DNA of 64,000 nucleotides from Streptomyces sp. YIM 98790 (GCF_011421595.1 NZ_WTLH01000009.1:4745-68744); one strand, 5' to 3'. Shown: positions 1 through 9,390, numbered from the stretch's first letter. Numbers and translations: made by a program. The notes: a model not told the origin generated them from the letters alone.

Positions 1-265
1 GGTGCAGCAGCACCGCGGTCACCCCGGCGCCCCGGCCGGCCAGCCGTGCCCCGGCGTACAGCGCGTCGCCGCCGTTGTCGCCGCTGCCGGCCAGCAGCGC
101 CACCCGGGCGCCGTAGACCCGCCCGCCGCTCCGGGCGCCGAGCACCTCGGCGCAGACGGCGGCCAGCCCGGCCGCCGCGCGCCGCATCAGCGTGCCGTCG
201 GGCAGCCGCGCCATCAGCGCCCGCTCCGCGCTCCGCACGGTCGCCACGTGATAACCGCTCCGCAT
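1..265 (-). CDS. nnr: NAD(P)H-hydrate epimerase domain of Nnr (partial, cut by window edge)
   Basis: The first 88 codons of a gene that runs off the left edge. Translation from the ATG at 265 gives a YjeF-N type domain ending in the motif GSGDNGGDALYAGARLA, the nucleotide-binding loop of NAD(P)H-hydrate epimerase. The full actinomycete protein is normally a fusion of this epimerase with an ADP-dependent hydratase that repairs damaged NAD(P)H, but the second domain lies outside the window. The gene follows acpS on the same strand after a 194-nt gap, so it may have its own promoter. Family is clear; the bifunctional nature is inferred. Confidence 0.8.
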   Translation of the reverse strand, partial: MRSGYHVATVRSAERALMARLPDGTLMRRAAAGLAAVCAEVLGARSGGRVYGARVALLAGSGDNGGDALYAGARLAGRGAGVTAVLLH

Positions 266-304
266 GCCTCGCCTCTCCGCCGCGTGACGGGTCCGGACCG
301 CCGT

Positions 305-351
305 GCCCGCTCTGCCGCTCTGCCCGCTCTGCCCGCTCTGCCCGCTGTGCC
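305..351. repeat. CCGCTCTG short tandem repeat
   Basis: About four imperfect copies of an 8-9 bp unit (CCGCTCTG/CCCGCTCTG) lie in the gap between acpS and nnr. No coding function is visible. It is probably slippage-generated sequence just upstream of the nnr start. Confidence 0.6.
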
Positions 352-459
352 GAATGATCCTCCCCGGCCCGGCCTCCCGGCGGCAATTCCCGGCGCGCGC
401 CACGGCGGCCGGCCGCCGGATGCCGGGCGGCGGCCGATGCCGCCGGCCGCCTCGCGGCC

Positions 460-828
460 TCAGGATTCGGCTATCACGACCGCGGAGGCGATGCCGGCGT
501 CATGGCTGAGGGAGAGGTGCCAGGTGCGCACCCCGAGCTGGTCGGCCCGGGCCAGCACCGTGCCGGCGACCCGCAGCCGGGGCTGCCCGTTGGGCTCGGT
601 GAACACCTCGGCGTCCGTCCAGCGCAGCCCCGGCGGCGCGCCCAGCGCCTTGGCCAGCGCCTCCTTGGCCGCGAACCGCGCCGCCAGGGACGCGACACCG
701 CGCCGCTCACCGCTGGGCAGCCACAGCTCGCTCGCCAGGAACAGCCGGTCCGCGAGCTGCGGCGTGCGCTCCAGGGCGGCGGCGAAGCGGTCGATCTCCG
801 CCACGTCGATGCCCACCCCGACGATCAC
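460..828 (-). CDS. acpS: Holo-[acyl-carrier-protein] synthase
   Basis: Transfers the 4'-phosphopantetheine arm from CoA to apo-ACP, which activates fatty acid synthesis in the cytoplasm. The 122-residue protein opens with [14 protein letters not shown] (Mg/CoA-binding Asp) and carries the [12 protein letters not shown] motif at about residues 55-66, both diagnostic of the AcpS family, whose usual length is about 120-125. The GTG start at 828 overlaps the stop of the preceding GlmS-like gene (GTGA), so translation is probably coupled. A longer in-frame reading to 912 would add 28 Gly/Arg-rich residues from within the upstream gene and is rejected. Confidence 0.93.
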   Translation of the reverse strand: MIVGVGIDVAEIDRFAAALERTPQLADRLFLASELWLPSGERRGVASLAARFAAKEALAKALGAPPGLRWTDAEVFTEPNGQPRLRVAGTVLARADQLGVRTWHLSLSHDAGIASAVVIAES

Positions 829-1538
829 GCCGGCACCACATCGCAGCGGATTTCGTCCCCCGCCCGGCGGACCACGGCGACCTCGCCCTCGGCCGGCTCC
901 ACGACCTCCCACACCGGCAGCCCGTCCAGCAGCGCCCGGTCGGTGACCAGATACGCCTCGCCCTGCCCCAGGCCGACGGCCAGCCTCCGGCCCGCGCCCC
1001 GCCGCACCGCGACCACCGCGTCCGGCTCGTCGGCGTGCAGCGCGGCCAGGGCGAACTCGCCCCGCAGCCGCCCGGCGACCTGCCGCATGGCCTCGCCCAG
1101 TTCGCCGCTGGAGGAGAACGCCTCGGCCAGCAGGTGCGCCACCACCTCGGTGTCGGTCTGGGAGGCCAGCCGGTGGCCGCGGCCGGTCACCTCGGCGCGC
1201 AGCGCCTCGGCGTTGTCCAGGGTGCCGCCCTGCACCACCGCCACCCGCCCGGCCTCGTCCAGCTGCGGATGGGCGTTGGTCTCGGAGGGCGCGCCGCGCG
1301 TGGCCCGCCGGATGTGGGCCACCCCGGTGCCGCAGCTCGGCAGCGGGCGGCGCTCCAGCAGGGCCAGCAGGTCGGCGAGTTTGCCGGCCGTCTTGGCGGC
1401 GGCCAGGCCGCCGTCGGCGAGCAGCGCCACGCCCACCGAGTCGTCGTTCCCCGGTCCGGTCCGCTCCAGTGCGCGCAGTTGGCCCAGCAGCACTTCGAGC
1501 GCGGACTGGCCCCCGACGTATCCGACAATGCCGCTCAC
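825..1538 (-). CDS. Degenerate GlmS-like class II glutaminase domain, no SIS domains
   Basis: The 237-residue product matches only the N-terminal glutamine amidotransferase domain of glucosamine-6-phosphate synthase (GlmS is about 610 residues). Family landmarks remain: MSGIVGYVG at the start, NAHP at 88-91 and TDTEVVAHL at 128-136. The nucleophile Cys2 of GlmS is Ser here, the TRWATHG loop reads IRRATRG, and the oxyanion-hole segment VVHNG reads VVQGG. It therefore should not hydrolyse glutamine, and without the sugar-isomerase domains it cannot make glucosamine-6-phosphate. Start is GTG. It is translationally coupled to acpS and divergent from coaA. It could be a decaying remnant of glmS or a repurposed regulatory or binding protein. 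Confidence 0.8.
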   Translation of the reverse strand: MSGIVGYVGGQSALEVLLGQLRALERTGPGNDDSVGVALLADGGLAAAKTAGKLADLLALLERRPLPSCGTGVAHIRRATRGAPSETNAHPQLDEAGRVAVVQGGTLDNAEALRAEVTGRGHRLASQTDTEVVAHLLAEAFSSSGELGEAMRQVAGRLRGEFALAALHADEPDAVVAVRRGAGRRLAVGLGQGEAYLVTDRALLDGLPVWEVVEPAEGEVAVVRRAGDEIRCDVVPA

Positions 1539-1626
1539 GGGGTCAGACTACGGGATGCCACCCGTCCCGCACGGGCCGCTGCGGCCCCGTCCCGGCGCGG
1601 GGAAGCCCGGGTGGGAGGATGGCTGC

Positions 1627-2688
1627 GTGTCGGACTACATCCAGCCGGAGACACGGGCCGCCCGCCCCGCCCGGCCGGCGGCCCCGGCGGACGACGGCAT
1701 GCCCGGCCTCCCCGCCGGACGCAACGGCCGCCCGGCCCGCGGCGACGCCAGCCCGTATCTGGACCTCAGCCGCGCCGAGTGGAGCGCGCTGCGCGAACGC
1801 ACGCCGCTCCCGCTCACCGCCGAGGAACTGGAACGGCTGCGCGGCCTGGGCGACGTCATCGACCTGGACGAGGTCCGCGAGGTGTATCTGCCGCTCTCCC
1901 GGCTGCTCAACCTCCACGTCGGCGCGGCGCACGGACTGCGCGACGCGCTGCGCACCTTCCTCGGCTCCCCGGGCGACCAGGCGCCGCGCACCACGCCCTT
2001 CGTGATCGGCGTGGCCGGCAGCGTGGCGGTCGGCAAGTCCACCGTCTCCCGGCTGCTCAAGGAGCTGCTGGCCCGGTGGCCCGAGCACCCCCGGGTGGAG
2101 CTGGTCACCACCGACGGCTTCCTGCTGCCCAACGCCGAACTGCGGCGGCGCGGCCTGATGGCCCGCAAGGGCTTCCCCGAGTCCTACGACCGGCGTGCGC
2201 TGGTCCGCTTCGTGGCCGACGTCAAGGCCGGCCGGGAGACGGTGGAGGCCCCCGTCTACTCCCACCTCGTCTACGACATCGTGCCCGGCGAGCGGCTGAC
2301 CGTGCGCCGCCCGGACATCCTCGTCGTCGAGGGGCTGAACGTGCTGCAGCCCGCGCTGCCCGGCACCGACGGCCGGACCCGGGTGTCGGTGGCGGACTTC
2401 TTCGACTTCTCCGTCTACGTGGACGCCCGGCCGGCCGACATCCGGCGCTGGTACCTGGAACGCTTCCGGAAGCTGCGCCGCACCGCCTTCCAGGACCCGT
2501 CCTCCTACTTCCGCCGCTACACCCAGGTCTCCGAGGAGGAGGCCCTGGCCTACGCCCGCAACATCTGGCAGACCATCAACGAGCCCAATCTGGTGGAGAA
2601 CATCGTGCCGACCCGCGGCCGGGCCACCCTGATACTGCGCAAGGGGTCCGATCACCGGGTGCAGCGGCTCTCCCTGCGGAAGCTCTAG
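1627..2688 (+). CDS. coaA: Pantothenate kinase type I
   Basis: ATP-dependent phosphorylation of pantothenate, the first and controlling step of coenzyme A synthesis. The 353-residue protein has the P-loop [12 protein letters not shown] at about 125-136, the TTDGF segment and the SYDRRAL and PNLVENI motifs of prokaryotic type I PanK (CoaA). The GTG start at 1627 is chosen because GGAGGA lies 7 nt upstream. The first 60 residues are Pro/Ala/Arg-rich and extend beyond the usual 310-330 residue family length. It is divergent from the GlmS-like gene across an 88-nt promoter gap. The downstream neighbour glmM converges on it. Confidence 0.95.
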   Translation: MSDYIQPETRAARPARPAAPADDGMPGLPAGRNGRPARGDASPYLDLSRAEWSALRERTPLPLTAEELERLRGLGDVIDLDEVREVYLPLSRLLNLHVGAAHGLRDALRTFLGSPGDQAPRTTPFVIGVAGSVAVGKSTVSRLLKELLARWPEHPRVELVTTDGFLLPNAELRRRGLMARKGFPESYDRRALVRFVADVKAGRETVEAPVYSHLVYDIVPGERLTVRRPDILVVEGLNVLQPALPGTDGRTRVSVADFFDFSVYVDARPADIRRWYLERFRKLRRTAFQDPSSYFRRYTQVSEEEALAYARNIWQTINEPNLVENIVPTRGRATLILRKGSDHRVQRLSLRKL

Positions 2689-2726
2689 CACCCCCGGCGC
2701 GGCGGCGGCCGGCACCGGCCGCCGCG

Positions 2727-4115
2727 CTAGCCGTTGCCGACCGGGGCGACGGCCAGAGCGGTGCGGACCACGCCGGCCAGTTCCTCCGCCACCCGCTGCG
2801 CCTGCTCCGCGGTCGCGGCCTCCACCATCACCCGCACCAGCGGCTCGGTGCCGGAGGGCCGCAGCAGCACCCGGCCGGTGGTGCCCAGCTCCCGCTCGGC
2901 CCCGGCCACCGCCGCGGCCAGTTCGGCGCTCTCCGCGACCCGGCCCTTGTCCACCCCGGGCACATTGATCAGCACCTGCGGCAGCCGCGTCACCACGCCC
3001 GCCAGCTCGGCCAGCGGCCGCCCGGTGGCCGCCACCCGGGAGGCCAGCAGCAGCCCGGTCAGCGTGCCGTCCCCGGTGGTGGCGTGGTCCAGGGCGACCA
3101 CGTGCCCGGACTGCTCCCCGCCCAGCGAGTAGCCGCCGCGCTTCATCTCCTCCAGCACATAGCGGTCCCCGACCGCGGTCTCGCGCAGCAGCAGGCCCTC
3201 CCGCTCCAGCGCCAGCTTCAGGCCCAGATTGGACATCACGGTGGCCACCAGGGTGTTCCGCCGCAGCGCCCCGGCCTCCCGCATGGCCAGCGCCAGCACG
3301 GCCATGATCTGGTCGCCGTCCACGTCCCGGCCGGCGGCGTCCGCGGCCAGGCAGCGGTCGGCGTCGCCGTCCACCGCCACGCCCAGGTCGGCACCGTGCT
3401 CGGTCACGGCCGCGCGCAGCGCGTCCAGGTGGGTGGAGCCGCAGCCGTCGTTGATGTTCAGCCCGTCCGGGTCGGTGCCGATGGCCACCACCTCGGCCCC
3501 GGCCCGGGCGAACGCCTCCGGCGCCACCCGTGAGGCCGCGCCGTGCGCCGCGTCCACCACGACCTTGAGCCCGTCCAGCCGGGCGGGCAGCGCGGACAGC
3601 AGGTGCCCGATGTAGTCCTCGGCGCCGCCCGCGTGGTCGGTGATCCGGCCGACCGCCGCGCCCACCGGGCGGTCCCAGGGCTTGCCCTCGGCGGCCTCCC
3701 GGTACGCGGCCTCGATGCGGTCCTCCAGCTCGTCGGCCAGCTTCTGCCCGCCGCGGGCGAAGAACTTGATGCCGTTGTCGGGCATGGGGTTGTGGCTGGC
3801 GGACAGCATCACGCCGAAGTCCGCGCCGAGCGAACCGGTGAGATACGCCACCGCGGGGGTGGGCAGCACGCCGACCCGGCGCACGTCCACGCCCGCCCCG
3901 GCCAGCCCGGCCACCACGGCGGCCTCCAGGAACTCCCCGGACGCACGCGGGTCACGGCCCACCACGGCCACCGGCCGCCGGGCCTCGCCGCCGGCCGCCT
4001 CCTGCGCGTCCGTGAGCACGCGGGCCGCCGCCTCCGACAGCCCGAGCGCCAGCTCGGCGGTCAGCTCCACATTGGCGACGCCGCGTACCCCGTCCGTGCC
4101 GAAGAGTCGTCCCAC
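2727..4115 (-). CDS. glmM: Phosphoglucosamine mutase
   Basis: Interconverts glucosamine-6-phosphate and glucosamine-1-phosphate on the way to UDP-GlcNAc for peptidoglycan. The 462-residue protein shows the four family signatures in order: the phosphoserine loop [10 protein letters not shown], the metal loop DGDADR, the sugar loop GGEQSGH and the phosphate-binding RPSGTEP near the C-terminus. It starts [12 protein letters not shown]. It lies downstream of rplM-rpsI but is separated from them by a perfect terminator hairpin, so it probably has its own promoter. TAGGGT at 4161-4166 is a possible -10 element. Confidence 0.96.
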   Translation of the reverse strand: MGRLFGTDGVRGVANVELTAELALGLSEAAARVLTDAQEAAGGEARRPVAVVGRDPRASGEFLEAAVVAGLAGAGVDVRRVGVLPTPAVAYLTGSLGADFGVMLSASHNPMPDNGIKFFARGGQKLADELEDRIEAAYREAAEGKPWDRPVGAAVGRITDHAGGAEDYIGHLLSALPARLDGLKVVVDAAHGAASRVAPEAFARAGAEVVAIGTDPDGLNINDGCGSTHLDALRAAVTEHGADLGVAVDGDADRCLAADAAGRDVDGDQIMAVLALAMREAGALRRNTLVATVMSNLGLKLALEREGLLLRETAVGDRYVLEEMKRGGYSLGGEQSGHVVALDHATTGDGTLTGLLLASRVAATGRPLAELAGVVTRLPQVLINVPGVDKGRVAESAELAAAVAGAERELGTTGRVLLRPSGTEPLVRVMVEAATAEQAQRVAEELAGVVRTALAVAPVGNG

Positions 4116-4259
4116 TGTCGTTCCTCCGAGTCTTTTCCGCCGGCGGGCCCCGCCCGGACAACCCTATCCGGCGGCTTCACCTGCTCGTCACGTTGCGCCG
4201 CCACCAGCCTCGCCCGTGCTATGGGGTTCCGGGCCCGCGGCACGCCGGGCGCACACGAC

Positions 4260-4294
4260 GGCGCCCCGCCGGCACGGGGTGCCGGCGGGGCGCC
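4260..4294 (-). terminator. Terminator of the rplM-rpsI unit
   Basis: Perfect 16-bp inverted repeat (GGCGCCCCGCCGGCAC, loop GGG, complementary arm) 26 nt past the rpsI stop, with no T-run, as is usual in streptomycetes. Confidence 0.85.
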
Positions 4295-4319
4295 GAACAA
4301 GCGGTGCGGATCGGGCGGA

Positions 4320-4835
4320 TCAGCGCTTGCTGTACTGGGTGCCCTTGCGGGCCTTCTTCAGACCGGCCTTCTTCCGCTCGACCGCACGGGCGTCACGGGT
4401 CAGGAAGCCGGCCTTCTTCAGCGGACCGCGGTGGTTGTCGACGTCGGCCTCGTTCAGCGCACGGGCCACGCCGAGCCGCAGGGCGCCGGCCTGGCCGGAG
4501 GTGCCGCCGCCGGTGATGCGGGCGACGACGTCGTAGCGGTCGTCCAGCTCCAGGACCTTGAACGGCTCGTTGACCTCCTGCTGGTGCACCTTGTTGGGGA
4601 AGTACACCTCCAGCGGACGGCCGTTGATCTTCCACTTGCCGGAGCCCGGCACGATGCGGACGCGGGCCACGGCGCTCTTGCGGCGGCCGGTGCCGGCACC
4701 GGGCTGGGCCTCGCCGAAGCGGGAGGCCAGGGACTCGGAGCTGAGCTCCTCCACCGGAGCGGACTCGGAGGTGTACTCCTGGACCTCGGGCTCGTCGGTG
4801 TCGATCTGCGCGTCGAACTCAGTGGTGTCGGCCAC
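4320..4835 (-). CDS. rpsI: 30S ribosomal protein S9
   Basis: 171 residues. The C-terminal 125 residues are the S9 fold ending in the basic tail [12 protein letters not shown] that reaches the P-site tRNA. The first 45 residues are an acidic, Glu/Ser-rich extension ([16 protein letters not shown]...) typical of actinobacterial S9. It follows rplM at a 41-nt distance in the usual L13-S9 pair. Confidence 0.97.
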   Translation of the reverse strand: MADTTEFDAQIDTDEPEVQEYTSESAPVEELSSESLASRFGEAQPGAGTGRRKSAVARVRIVPGSGKWKINGRPLEVYFPNKVHQQEVNEPFKVLELDDRYDVVARITGGGTSGQAGALRLGVARALNEADVDNHRGPLKKAGFLTRDARAVERKKAGLKKARKGTQYSKR

Positions 4836-4876
4836 GGTTGACTCTCCTCGGATTCCTTCTGTCAGTGGTGGCCGGA

Positions 4877-5320
4877 CTACTGCGCGACCTGGGTGATCTC
4901 GAACGGCACGGGCTTCTGGGCGCCGTGCGGGTGCTCGGTGCCCGCGTAGACCTTCAGCTTCTTCAGCATCTGACGGCCGAGGGTGTTCTTGGGCAGCATG
5001 CCCCGGACGGCCTTCTCCACGGCCTTCTCCGGGTTCTTGGCGAGCAGGTCGTCGTAGCGGACGGAACGCAGACCGCCGGGGTAGCCGGAGTGGCGGTAGG
5101 CCAGCTTCTGGGTCCGCTTGTTGCCGGAGAGGTGCACCTTGTCGGCGTTGATGATGATGACGAAGTCACCGGTGTCGACGTGGGGCGCGTAAACCGGCTT
5201 GTGCTTCCCCCGGAGCAGGGTCGCGGCCTGGGACGCCAGGCGGCCGAGCACCACGTCCTGGGCGTCGATGACGTGCCACTGACGCTCAACGTCGCCGGGC
5301 TTGGGGCTGTACGTACGCAC
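4877..5320 (-). CDS. rplM: 50S ribosomal protein L13
   Basis: 147 residues, with the L13 hallmarks [24 protein letters not shown] and [14 protein letters not shown]. It is the early-assembly 50S protein that binds 23S rRNA. First gene of the rplM-rpsI unit. A housekeeping promoter (-35 TTGACC, -10 TACCCT) lies about 165 nt upstream of the ATG. Confidence 0.97.
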   Translation of the reverse strand: MRTYSPKPGDVERQWHVIDAQDVVLGRLASQAATLLRGKHKPVYAPHVDTGDFVIIINADKVHLSGNKRTQKLAYRHSGYPGGLRSVRYDDLLAKNPEKAVEKAVRGMLPKNTLGRQMLKKLKVYAGTEHPHGAQKPVPFEITQVAQ

Positions 5321-5664
5321 GGTCGTAGCCTTCGCTAGTGGTGAGTGATTCCTTACAGAAGGATCACGCGGGAGTCGGCAGCGCAGGCCAGACCTCGGTG
5401 ACGCGAGCCGGGGACTGACCGCTGCGATCGCGCGGTCTCCGCGTAAGGCCCCTCACGTGAGATCGAGCAAGCCATACGCATATCGACCAGTCAGGGTACC
5501 TGCCCCGGGCAGGGCCGGTCAAAACGGCCGGGCGCCGGGCGCGCAGCATCGTGTCACGTACGGGGCCGCCGGGGGTGAGGGTGCGACCGGACGGTGGCGG
5601 CGGTGCGGGGATTGTGACCATCCGGGTGCGGCCCGGACAAACGGTTTTCCCTAAGATGCGTCGC
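5321..5664. other. Divergent intergenic region rplM / membrane protein gene
   Basis: A 344-nt gap without a credible gene. It holds the rplM promoter (5493-5522), an rplM leader of about 165 nt, and on the other strand TAAGAT at 5652-5657, a -10 box 7 nt before the next ATG. Confidence 0.6.
5493..5522 (-). promoter_or_regulatory. Housekeeping promoter of rplM-rpsI
   Basis: On the minus strand, -35 TTGACC (5517-5522) and -10 TACCCT (5493-5498) are separated by 18 nt. The extended box GTTTTGACC is the same as in the rpsL promoter, which supports a shared vegetative-sigma type. Confidence 0.6.
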
Positions 5665-6597
5665 ATGAGTTACGGGCAGTGGGGGAACGGCGGGCAGCAG
5701 CAGTACCCGCAGTGGCACAGCGGCCCGCCCGCCGCATCGGAGCCGCCGGGCGGCACCCCGGACTGGGGCGCCCTGGCCGAGGAGGCGGCACGGGCCCGCC
5801 GGCGCCGGCGCTGGCTGCTGACCGGCGGCGGCGCACTGGCCGCGCTGGCCATCGGCACCGGGGTCGCGCTGGCCATCGTCGGCCAGGGCGGCGGCGGGAA
5901 CGGCTCCGACCGCAGCGCCTCCGAGCTGCCCAGCACGGACGACCTGCCGGCCGAGACCACCCACCCCGAACCGTCCTTCCAGGAGACCTCGCTGCCGCCG
6001 ATCCCCCAGCCGGTGGAGTTCATCAGCGACGCCGACAAGGATCTGGCGCCCTTCACCGAAGAGGGCTTCTACGCCGGGGACACCATGACCGTGGACGGCC
6101 GGGAGTACGCCAAGCGGGCCGCGCAGACGTCCCTGGACTGCACCGAGGCCGCCAGCCCGGAGCTGACCTCGGTGCTGACCGGGAACGGCTGCCTGACCAT
6201 GCTGCGCGCCACCTACACGGCCGACGGCGTGGCGGTGACCATCGGGGTGGCCCAGTTCCCGGGAGAGGCCGAGGCCAAGGCGGCCAAGGAAGCGGCCGGC
6301 GAGATCGGCGGCGCCGCCCATCTGCTCCCGCTGACCGGCGGTGACGCCCCCGAGTTCTGCCAGCGCGGCGGCTGCCGGGTCACCCGCAACCAGATCGGCC
6401 GCTACGTCTATCTCACCATCGCGGGCAACTCCGACGGCACCCCGGACAGCGGCGAGGAGACCCCGTCCCGGCAGGCCTCCCGGGACGGCAACACCCACGC
6501 CCACGCCCGGATCGTGCAGCGCGGGGAGAGCCAGGCCTCCGCCTCCGCCGAGGCCCTGGTGGAGGAGCGCAACCGCCGCAGCAGCAGCACGGACTGA
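5665..6597 (+). CDS. Membrane-anchored extracytoplasmic protein, function unknown
   Basis: 310 residues. A Gln/Gly/Pro-rich cytoplasmic head (1-45) is followed by RRRRR and one hydrophobic segment (about 51-72). A Ser/Pro-rich linker follows, then an outside domain of about 200 residues with four Cys (SLDC, NGC, FCQRGGC) that could form two disulfides. The tail is Ser/Arg-rich. I recognise no enzyme motif. ATG at 5665 is chosen; it has no Shine-Dalgarno, but TAAGAT sits 7 nt upstream, so the mRNA is probably leaderless. It converges on truA, which suggests an independent unit. Confidence 0.75.
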   Translation: MSYGQWGNGGQQQYPQWHSGPPAASEPPGGTPDWGALAEEAARARRRRRWLLTGGGALAALAIGTGVALAIVGQGGGGNGSDRSASELPSTDDLPAETTHPEPSFQETSLPPIPQPVEFISDADKDLAPFTEEGFYAGDTMTVDGREYAKRAAQTSLDCTEAASPELTSVLTGNGCLTMLRATYTADGVAVTIGVAQFPGEAEAKAAKEAAGEIGGAAHLLPLTGGDAPEFCQRGGCRVTRNQIGRYVYLTIAGNSDGTPDSGEETPSRQASRDGNTHAHARIVQRGESQASASAEALVEERNRRSSSTD

Positions 6598-6644
6598 CCC
6601 GCACCGGCTCCCCGCACCGGCACCCGCACCGGCCGGTCCGTGCG

Positions 6645-7508
6645 TCAGCCCGCGCCGGCCGGGTCCCGGCCGGGCAGCGCGCGCAGCGTGCGGGCGGCGG
6701 CGGCCCGGGCGGCGAGCCGGTCGTCCGGCGGGTAGCCGACCTCCTCCAGGGTCAGGCCGTGCGGGCGCACCACCCGCACCGCCGAGTCCCGCACCCGGGC
6801 GGCCAGCACCTCCGCCGCCCACTCCGGCGGCCGGTGCCCGTCCCCGACGAACAGCAGCGCCCCGACCAGCGAGCGCACCATGTTGTGGCAGAAGGCGTCC
6901 GCCCGCACCGTGCCCTCCAGCACCCCGTCCGGCCGGCGCTCCCAGCGCAGCAGCTGCACCGCGCGGATGGTGGTGGCGCCCTCCCGCTTCCGGCAGAAGG
7001 CGGCGAAGTCGTGCTCCCCGAGCAGCAGCTGCGAGGCGGCGTTCATGGCCTCCACGTCCAGCGGCCGGTCGTGCCAGAGCACGAAGCGGCGGCGCAGCGG
7101 ATCGACGCCGGCCGGGTGGTCGCTCACCCGGTAGACATAGCGCCGCCAGACCGCTGAGAAACGAGCGTCGAAGTGCGGCGGCGCCTCGCCGACCCGCCAC
7201 ACCCGGATGTCCTGCGGCAGGCGCCCGGCCAGCCGGCGCAGCAGCTTGTCCCGCTGCTCCGCCCAGAGCCAGTCCGGCAGGTCCACATGGGCCACCTGCC
7301 CGCGGGCGTGCACCCCGGCGTCCGTCCGCCCGGCCACGGTCAGCTCGAAGCCGTGCGCGGAGCGGGTGACGATGCGCAGCGCGTCCTCCAGCTCCTGCTG
7401 CACGGTGCGCTGCCCCTCGCGCTGCCGGGCCCAGCCCCGGAAGTCCGTGCCGTCGTAGGACAGGTCCAGCCGCACCCGCACCACCCCGGGTGGCAGCGCG
7501 TCACTCAT
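6645..7508 (-). CDS. truA: tRNA pseudouridine(38-40) synthase
   Basis: Isomerises uridines 38-40 in the anticodon stem-loop of many tRNAs. The 287-residue product contains the catalytic Asp in [10 protein letters not shown], the [16 protein letters not shown] opening and the DFAAFCRKR segment of TruA. It lies directly after rplQ on the same strand, but a strong hairpin at 7563-7598 separates the two, so read-through or a separate promoter must supply it. The last 30 residues are Ala/Arg-rich and specific to this lineage. Confidence 0.95.
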   Translation of the reverse strand: MSDALPPGVVRVRLDLSYDGTDFRGWARQREGQRTVQQELEDALRIVTRSAHGFELTVAGRTDAGVHARGQVAHVDLPDWLWAEQRDKLLRRLAGRLPQDIRVWRVGEAPPHFDARFSAVWRRYVYRVSDHPAGVDPLRRRFVLWHDRPLDVEAMNAASQLLLGEHDFAAFCRKREGATTIRAVQLLRWERRPDGVLEGTVRADAFCHNMVRSLVGALLFVGDGHRPPEWAAEVLAARVRDSAVRVVRPHGLTLEEVGYPPDDRLAARAAAARTLRALPGRDPAGAG

Positions 7509-7562
7509 CGGCGCCCCTCATCAGCTCACTGGCCCAGTCGCCGGCGGGCCGCCCCCCATGCG

Positions 7563-7598
7563 GCACGGGCCCGCTCCGGTGCGGGAGCGGACCCGTGC
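7563..7598 (-). terminator. Terminator after rplQ
   Basis: 15-bp stem (GCACGGGCCCGCTCC and its partner), loop GGTGCG. The single mismatch is C-A on the plus strand but a G-U pair in the minus-strand transcript, so the hairpin is built for minus-strand RNA. It marks the end of the rpoA-rplQ unit. Confidence 0.8.
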
Positions 7599-7618
7599 GC
7601 GGGAACGGCCGGATGCCG

Positions 7619-8182
7619 TCAGGCTTCCTTCTGCTCCTCGCCGGACTCGCCGGCCTCGGCACCCTCGGCGTCCTTCTTGGTGAGGTCGGCCTTGGCGGCC
7701 TCGGCACCCTCGGCGTCCTTCTTGCTGAGATCGGCCTTGGCGGCCTCGGCACCCTCGGCGTCCTTCTCCTTGACCGCCCGCTGGGTGGCGGCCTCGGCCT
7801 CGCCGACCGCCTCCTGCTGCACGGTCAGGGCCTCCACCAGCTCGATGACCGCCATCGGGGCGTTGTCGCCGCGACGCGGGCCGATCTTGGTGATCCGGGT
7901 GTAGCCGCCCGGGCGGTTGGCGAACTTCGGGCCGATCTCGGTGAAGAGCGTGTGCACCACGCTCTTGTCCCGGATGGTCCGCAGCACCAGACGGCGGTTG
8001 TGCAGGTCGCCCTTCTTGGCCTTGGTGATCAGCCGCTCCGCGACCGGGCGCAGCCGGCGCGCCTTGGCCACGGTGGTGGTGATCCGGCCGTGCTCGAAGA
8101 GCGCGGTGGCCAGGTTGGCGAGCATCATCCGCTCGTGGGCCGGGCTGCCGCCCAGCCGGGCACCCTTGGTGGGCTTCGGCAT
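7619..8182 (-). CDS. rplQ: 50S ribosomal protein L17 with expanded acidic tail
   Basis: 187 residues. Residues 1-120 are a standard L17 ([20 protein letters not shown] start, [19 protein letters not shown]). The remaining tail is Ala/Glu/Lys/Asp-rich and carries nearly three copies of a 15-residue unit ([15 protein letters not shown]), encoded by a 45-bp tandem repeat. The family usually ends near 125-170 residues. ATG at 8182 is preferred over an upstream in-frame start at 8221 because it matches the conserved N-terminus. Confidence 0.95.
   Translation of the reverse strand: MPKPTKGARLGGSPAHERMMLANLATALFEHGRITTTVAKARRLRPVAERLITKAKKGDLHNRRLVLRTIRDKSVVHTLFTEIGPKFANRPGGYTRITKIGPRRGDNAPMAVIELVEALTVQQEAVGEAEAATQRAVKEKDAEGAEAAKADLSKKDAEGAEAAKADLTKKDAEGAEAGESGEEQKEA
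7651..7768 (-). repeat. 45-bp tandem repeat inside rplQ
   Basis: Copies begin at 7651, 7696 and 7741 (the last about 28 bp long) and differ by two bases between the first two. It encodes the 15-residue acidic/lysine repeat in the L17 tail and keeps frame. Confidence 0.85.
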
Positions 8183-8367
8183 TGTCTCTCTCCTCGGTTC
8201 TGCACCGGCCGTGCCAGGCACCGGTGTCAGGGCCCGGACGGACTGCTGTCCGCCGGGTCTCCGGCGGTCCGCCCCGTGCCGGGACGGCCGCCGGAAGCCG
8301 GTTCGTCACCGCTCGCGCGGTTCCGTTCGTCGGTGATGCGGGACCGCGGGATACCGCGGTCGCCGGA

Positions 8368-9390
8368 TCAGTACTGCTCGGTCTCGGCGAAGCCGGTGTC
8401 GCCCTCGTCCTCGGCACCGAAGGCGTCGGCGGCCGTGGTCGGGTCGAAGCCGGGCGGGCTGTCCTTCAGGGCCAGGCCCATGCCGGCCAGCTTGGCCTTG
8501 ACCTCGTCGATCGACTTGGCGCCGAAGTTGCGGATGTCCAGCAGGTCCGCCTCGGAGCGGGCCACCAGCTCGCCCACGGTGTGGATGCCCTCACGCTTGA
8601 GGCAGTTGTAGGAGCGGACCGTGAGCTCCAGCTCCTCGATCGGCAGCGCCAGGTCGGCGGCGAGCGCCGCGTCCGTCGGGGACGGGCCCATGTCGATGCC
8701 CTCGGCGTCCACATTGAGCTCGCGGGCCAGGCTGAACAGCTCGACCAGGGTCTTGCCCGCGGAGGCCACCGCGTCCCGCGGACGCATGGACTCCTTGGTC
8801 TCCACGTCGACGATCAGCTTGTCGAAGTCGGTGCGCTGTTCCACACGGGTCGCCTCCACCTTGTAGGTGACCCGCAGCACCGGGCTGTAGATGGAGTCGA
8901 CCGGGATGCGGCCGATCTCCTGGCCCGCCTGCTTGTTCTGGGCGGCGGAGACATAGCCGCGACCGCGCTCCACGGTCAGCTCCATCTCCAGCTTGCCCTT
9001 GGCGTTCAGGGTGGCCAGCACCAGGTCGGGGTTGTGCACCTCGACGCCGGCCGGGGGCGCGATGTCGGCCGCGGTGACCAGACCCGGGCCCTGCTTGCGC
9101 AGGTACATCACGACCGGCTCGTCGTGCTCGGAGGAGACGACGAGCTGCTTGATGTTGAGGATCAGGTCGGTCACGTCCTCCTTGACGCCCGGCACGGTGG
9201 AGAACTCGTGCAGCACGCCGTCGACGCGGATGCTGGTGACGGCCGCGCCGGGGATGGAGGAGAGCAGCGTGCGCCGCAGGGAGTTCCCGAGGGTGTAGCC
9301 GAAGCCCGGCTCCAGCGGCTCGATCACGAACCGGGAGCGGAACTCGTCGACGACCTCTTCGGTGAGGGTGGGACGCTGAGCGATCAGCAT
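8368..9390 (-). CDS. rpoA: DNA-directed RNA polymerase subunit alpha
   Basis: 340 residues. The N-terminal assembly domain starts [40 protein letters not shown] (the RNAP dimer/beta contact). The C-terminal alphaCTD follows ([21 protein letters not shown]...[14 protein letters not shown]), which binds UP elements and activators, and the tail is acidic. The ATG at 9390 fits the conserved start. A perfect 16-bp hairpin lies between rpsD and this gene, so alpha may be partly uncoupled from the upstream ribosomal genes. rplQ follows after 185 nt. Confidence 0.98.
   Translation of the reverse strand: MLIAQRPTLTEEVVDEFRSRFVIEPLEPGFGYTLGNSLRRTLLSSIPGAAVTSIRVDGVLHEFSTVPGVKEDVTDLILNIKQLVVSSEHDEPVVMYLRKQGPGLVTAADIAPPAGVEVHNPDLVLATLNAKGKLEMELTVERGRGYVSAAQNKQAGQEIGRIPVDSIYSPVLRVTYKVEATRVEQRTDFDKLIVDVETKESMRPRDAVASAGKTLVELFSLARELNVDAEGIDMGPSPTDAALAADLALPIEELELTVRSYNCLKREGIHTVGELVARSEADLLDIRNFGAKSIDEVKAKLAGMGLALKDSPPGFDPTTAADAFGAEDEGDTGFAETEQY

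Noticed and set aside
307-350. Possible CRISPR-like repeats
   Set aside because: The units are adjacent 8-9 bp repeats without spacers.
502-1626. N-terminal extension of coaA by 375 codons
   Set aside because: It would cover acpS and the GlmS-like gene antisense. The GTG at 1627 with GGAGGA is the clear start.
1035-3533. Plus-strand open frame of 832 codons over coaA and glmM
   Set aside because: Overlaps well-supported coaA in another frame and glmM antisense; Arg/Pro/Ala-rich shadow.
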